Assembly (NCBI RefSeq): GCF_019336435.1
Contig: NZ_JAHWXQ010000002.1
Coordinates: 1,054,001 to 1,118,000 of the forward strand
Origin: Pontibacter populi
GTDB taxonomy: Bacteria > Bacteroidota > Bacteroidia > Cytophagales > Hymenobacteraceae
Length of the DNA stretch: 64,000 nucleotides
Direction of reading: 5' to 3'
Positions 63,672 to 64,000 of the stretch are shown here, piece by piece. Made by a program: the position numbers and the translations under genes. Below the pieces are notes generated by a model. The model saw only the letters and a list, made by a program, of their open reading frames with translations. It was not told the DNA's origin and made no database searches. Every line of letters starts with the position of its first letter. The stretch's first letter is position 1.

Positions 63672-64000
63672 CTATAGCTTTTCTTTTGGCCTTGAGAGCA
63701 GCAACTTATCTATTACATGAATTACGCCATTGCTGCTTTGTATATCTGCGCGCTGCACTTCGGCTCCGTTAATTACGATCCTACTATCCTGCTTTATTAC
63801 TTCCAGTTCCCCTTTACCCATCGTGTTTATGCGTGAGCCATGTTGCAGCGTATGCGTATCCAGTTTACCGGCTACAATATGGTTATTCAGAATACGCACC
63901 AGGCGATGCTTGTTTTCTGGCTTCAGCAGGTTAGTTAAGGTATCGGTGTGTAGTGCCCGGAAGGCATCGTTAGAAGGGATAAAAAATGTATATGGCCCGG
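63672..64000 (-). CDS. Fasciclin-domain protein, C-terminal part (cut by window edge)
   Basis: The last 109 codons of a FAS1 domain protein; the gene continues to the right. The final segment shows FIPSNDAFRAL, ILNNHIVAGKL, and VIHVIDKLLL, the H1, YH-region and H2 motifs of a fasciclin domain, typically an extracellular adhesion fold. The N-terminus is not in the window. The stop TAG is CTA-TAG of the palindrome core. Confidence 0.88.
   Translation of the reverse strand, partial: GPYTFFIPSNDAFRALHTDTLTNLLKPENKHRLVRILNNHIVAGKLDTHTLQHGSRINTMGKGELEVIKQDSRIVINGAEVQRADIQSSNGVIHVIDKLLLSRPKEKL

Overview
The window is 64 kb of a chromosome from the phylum Bacteroidota, most likely the order Cytophagales and close to Pontibacter or another Hymenobacteraceae (the genus is a guess). 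The evidence is the split atpD-atpC pair, PorT-like and PorE-like type IX secretion proteins, IPExxxVDY and DUF5606 family proteins, SusD-free but lipoprotein-rich coding, promoters of the TTTG/TAnnTTTG type, and almost no Shine-Dalgarno sequences. There is no rRNA, phage, insertion sequence or CRISPR array. The content is core metabolism and cell-envelope genes with a thin scatter of lineage-specific proteins.

Layout. 0-3 kb: fatty-acid synthesis (fabF fragment, acpP), pyruvate kinase, ribosomal protein S20. 3-9 kb: a lipoprotein, a YheT hydrolase, an 800-bp repeat nest, rsmG, an ECF sigma factor and a glycosyltransferase. 9-16 kb: tgt, an LptF/LptG permease, an EamA transporter, ispE, a sugar-type aminotransferase and a Cys/Met-metabolism PLP enzyme. 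16-24.6 kb: K+/H+ antiporter, flavin/2Fe-2S reductase, rhodanese, ATP synthase beta and epsilon, purL. 24.6-35 kb: tRNA-Gln, a barrel protein, prs, rplY, pth, acyltransferase, MFS transporter, metG. 35-43 kb: lipoprotein MsrB, typA, an OmpA-type protein and two tandem lipoproteins with a possible kinase-like fold. 43-50 kb: a disordered Gly/Ser/Gln protein, an SDR, porT, ubiE, a PorE-like protein and its shorter paralogue. 50-64 kb: engB, DUF5606, fbp, aspartate kinase, enoyl-CoA hydratase, a Fur/PerR-peroxiredoxin pair, a DsbA-like/HxlR divergent pair, fluoride exporter, kdtA-rsgA, an SDR and the end of a fasciclin protein.

The signal that no gene explains is in the DNA itself. The palindrome AACTATAGTT occurs at least 21 times exactly, and its core CTATAG about 90 times by hand count, roughly five times what base composition predicts. 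It is concentrated between genes, sits in terminator loops and stems, supplies stop codons, and is absent from the most highly expressed genes. It resembles the HIP1 palindrome of cyanobacteria in behaviour but not in sequence. Around it lie at least five other small dispersed repeat families: short hairpins with changing stems and a constant loop, a AGAGACGCAA/TTGCGTCTCT palindrome, an AATCCTG...CAGACAA element, and two AT-rich word families built from AACTTTCT and AACAATT. They form a mosaic in the longer gaps, and one 127-bp nested inverted repeat stands directly before pth.

Protein-level points of interest are the tandem kinase-like lipoproteins, a Tgt without its zinc cysteines, a HAD phosphatase with Asn in place of the second catalytic Asp, a Fur family regulator without CxxC, and a hydrophilin-like repeat protein.
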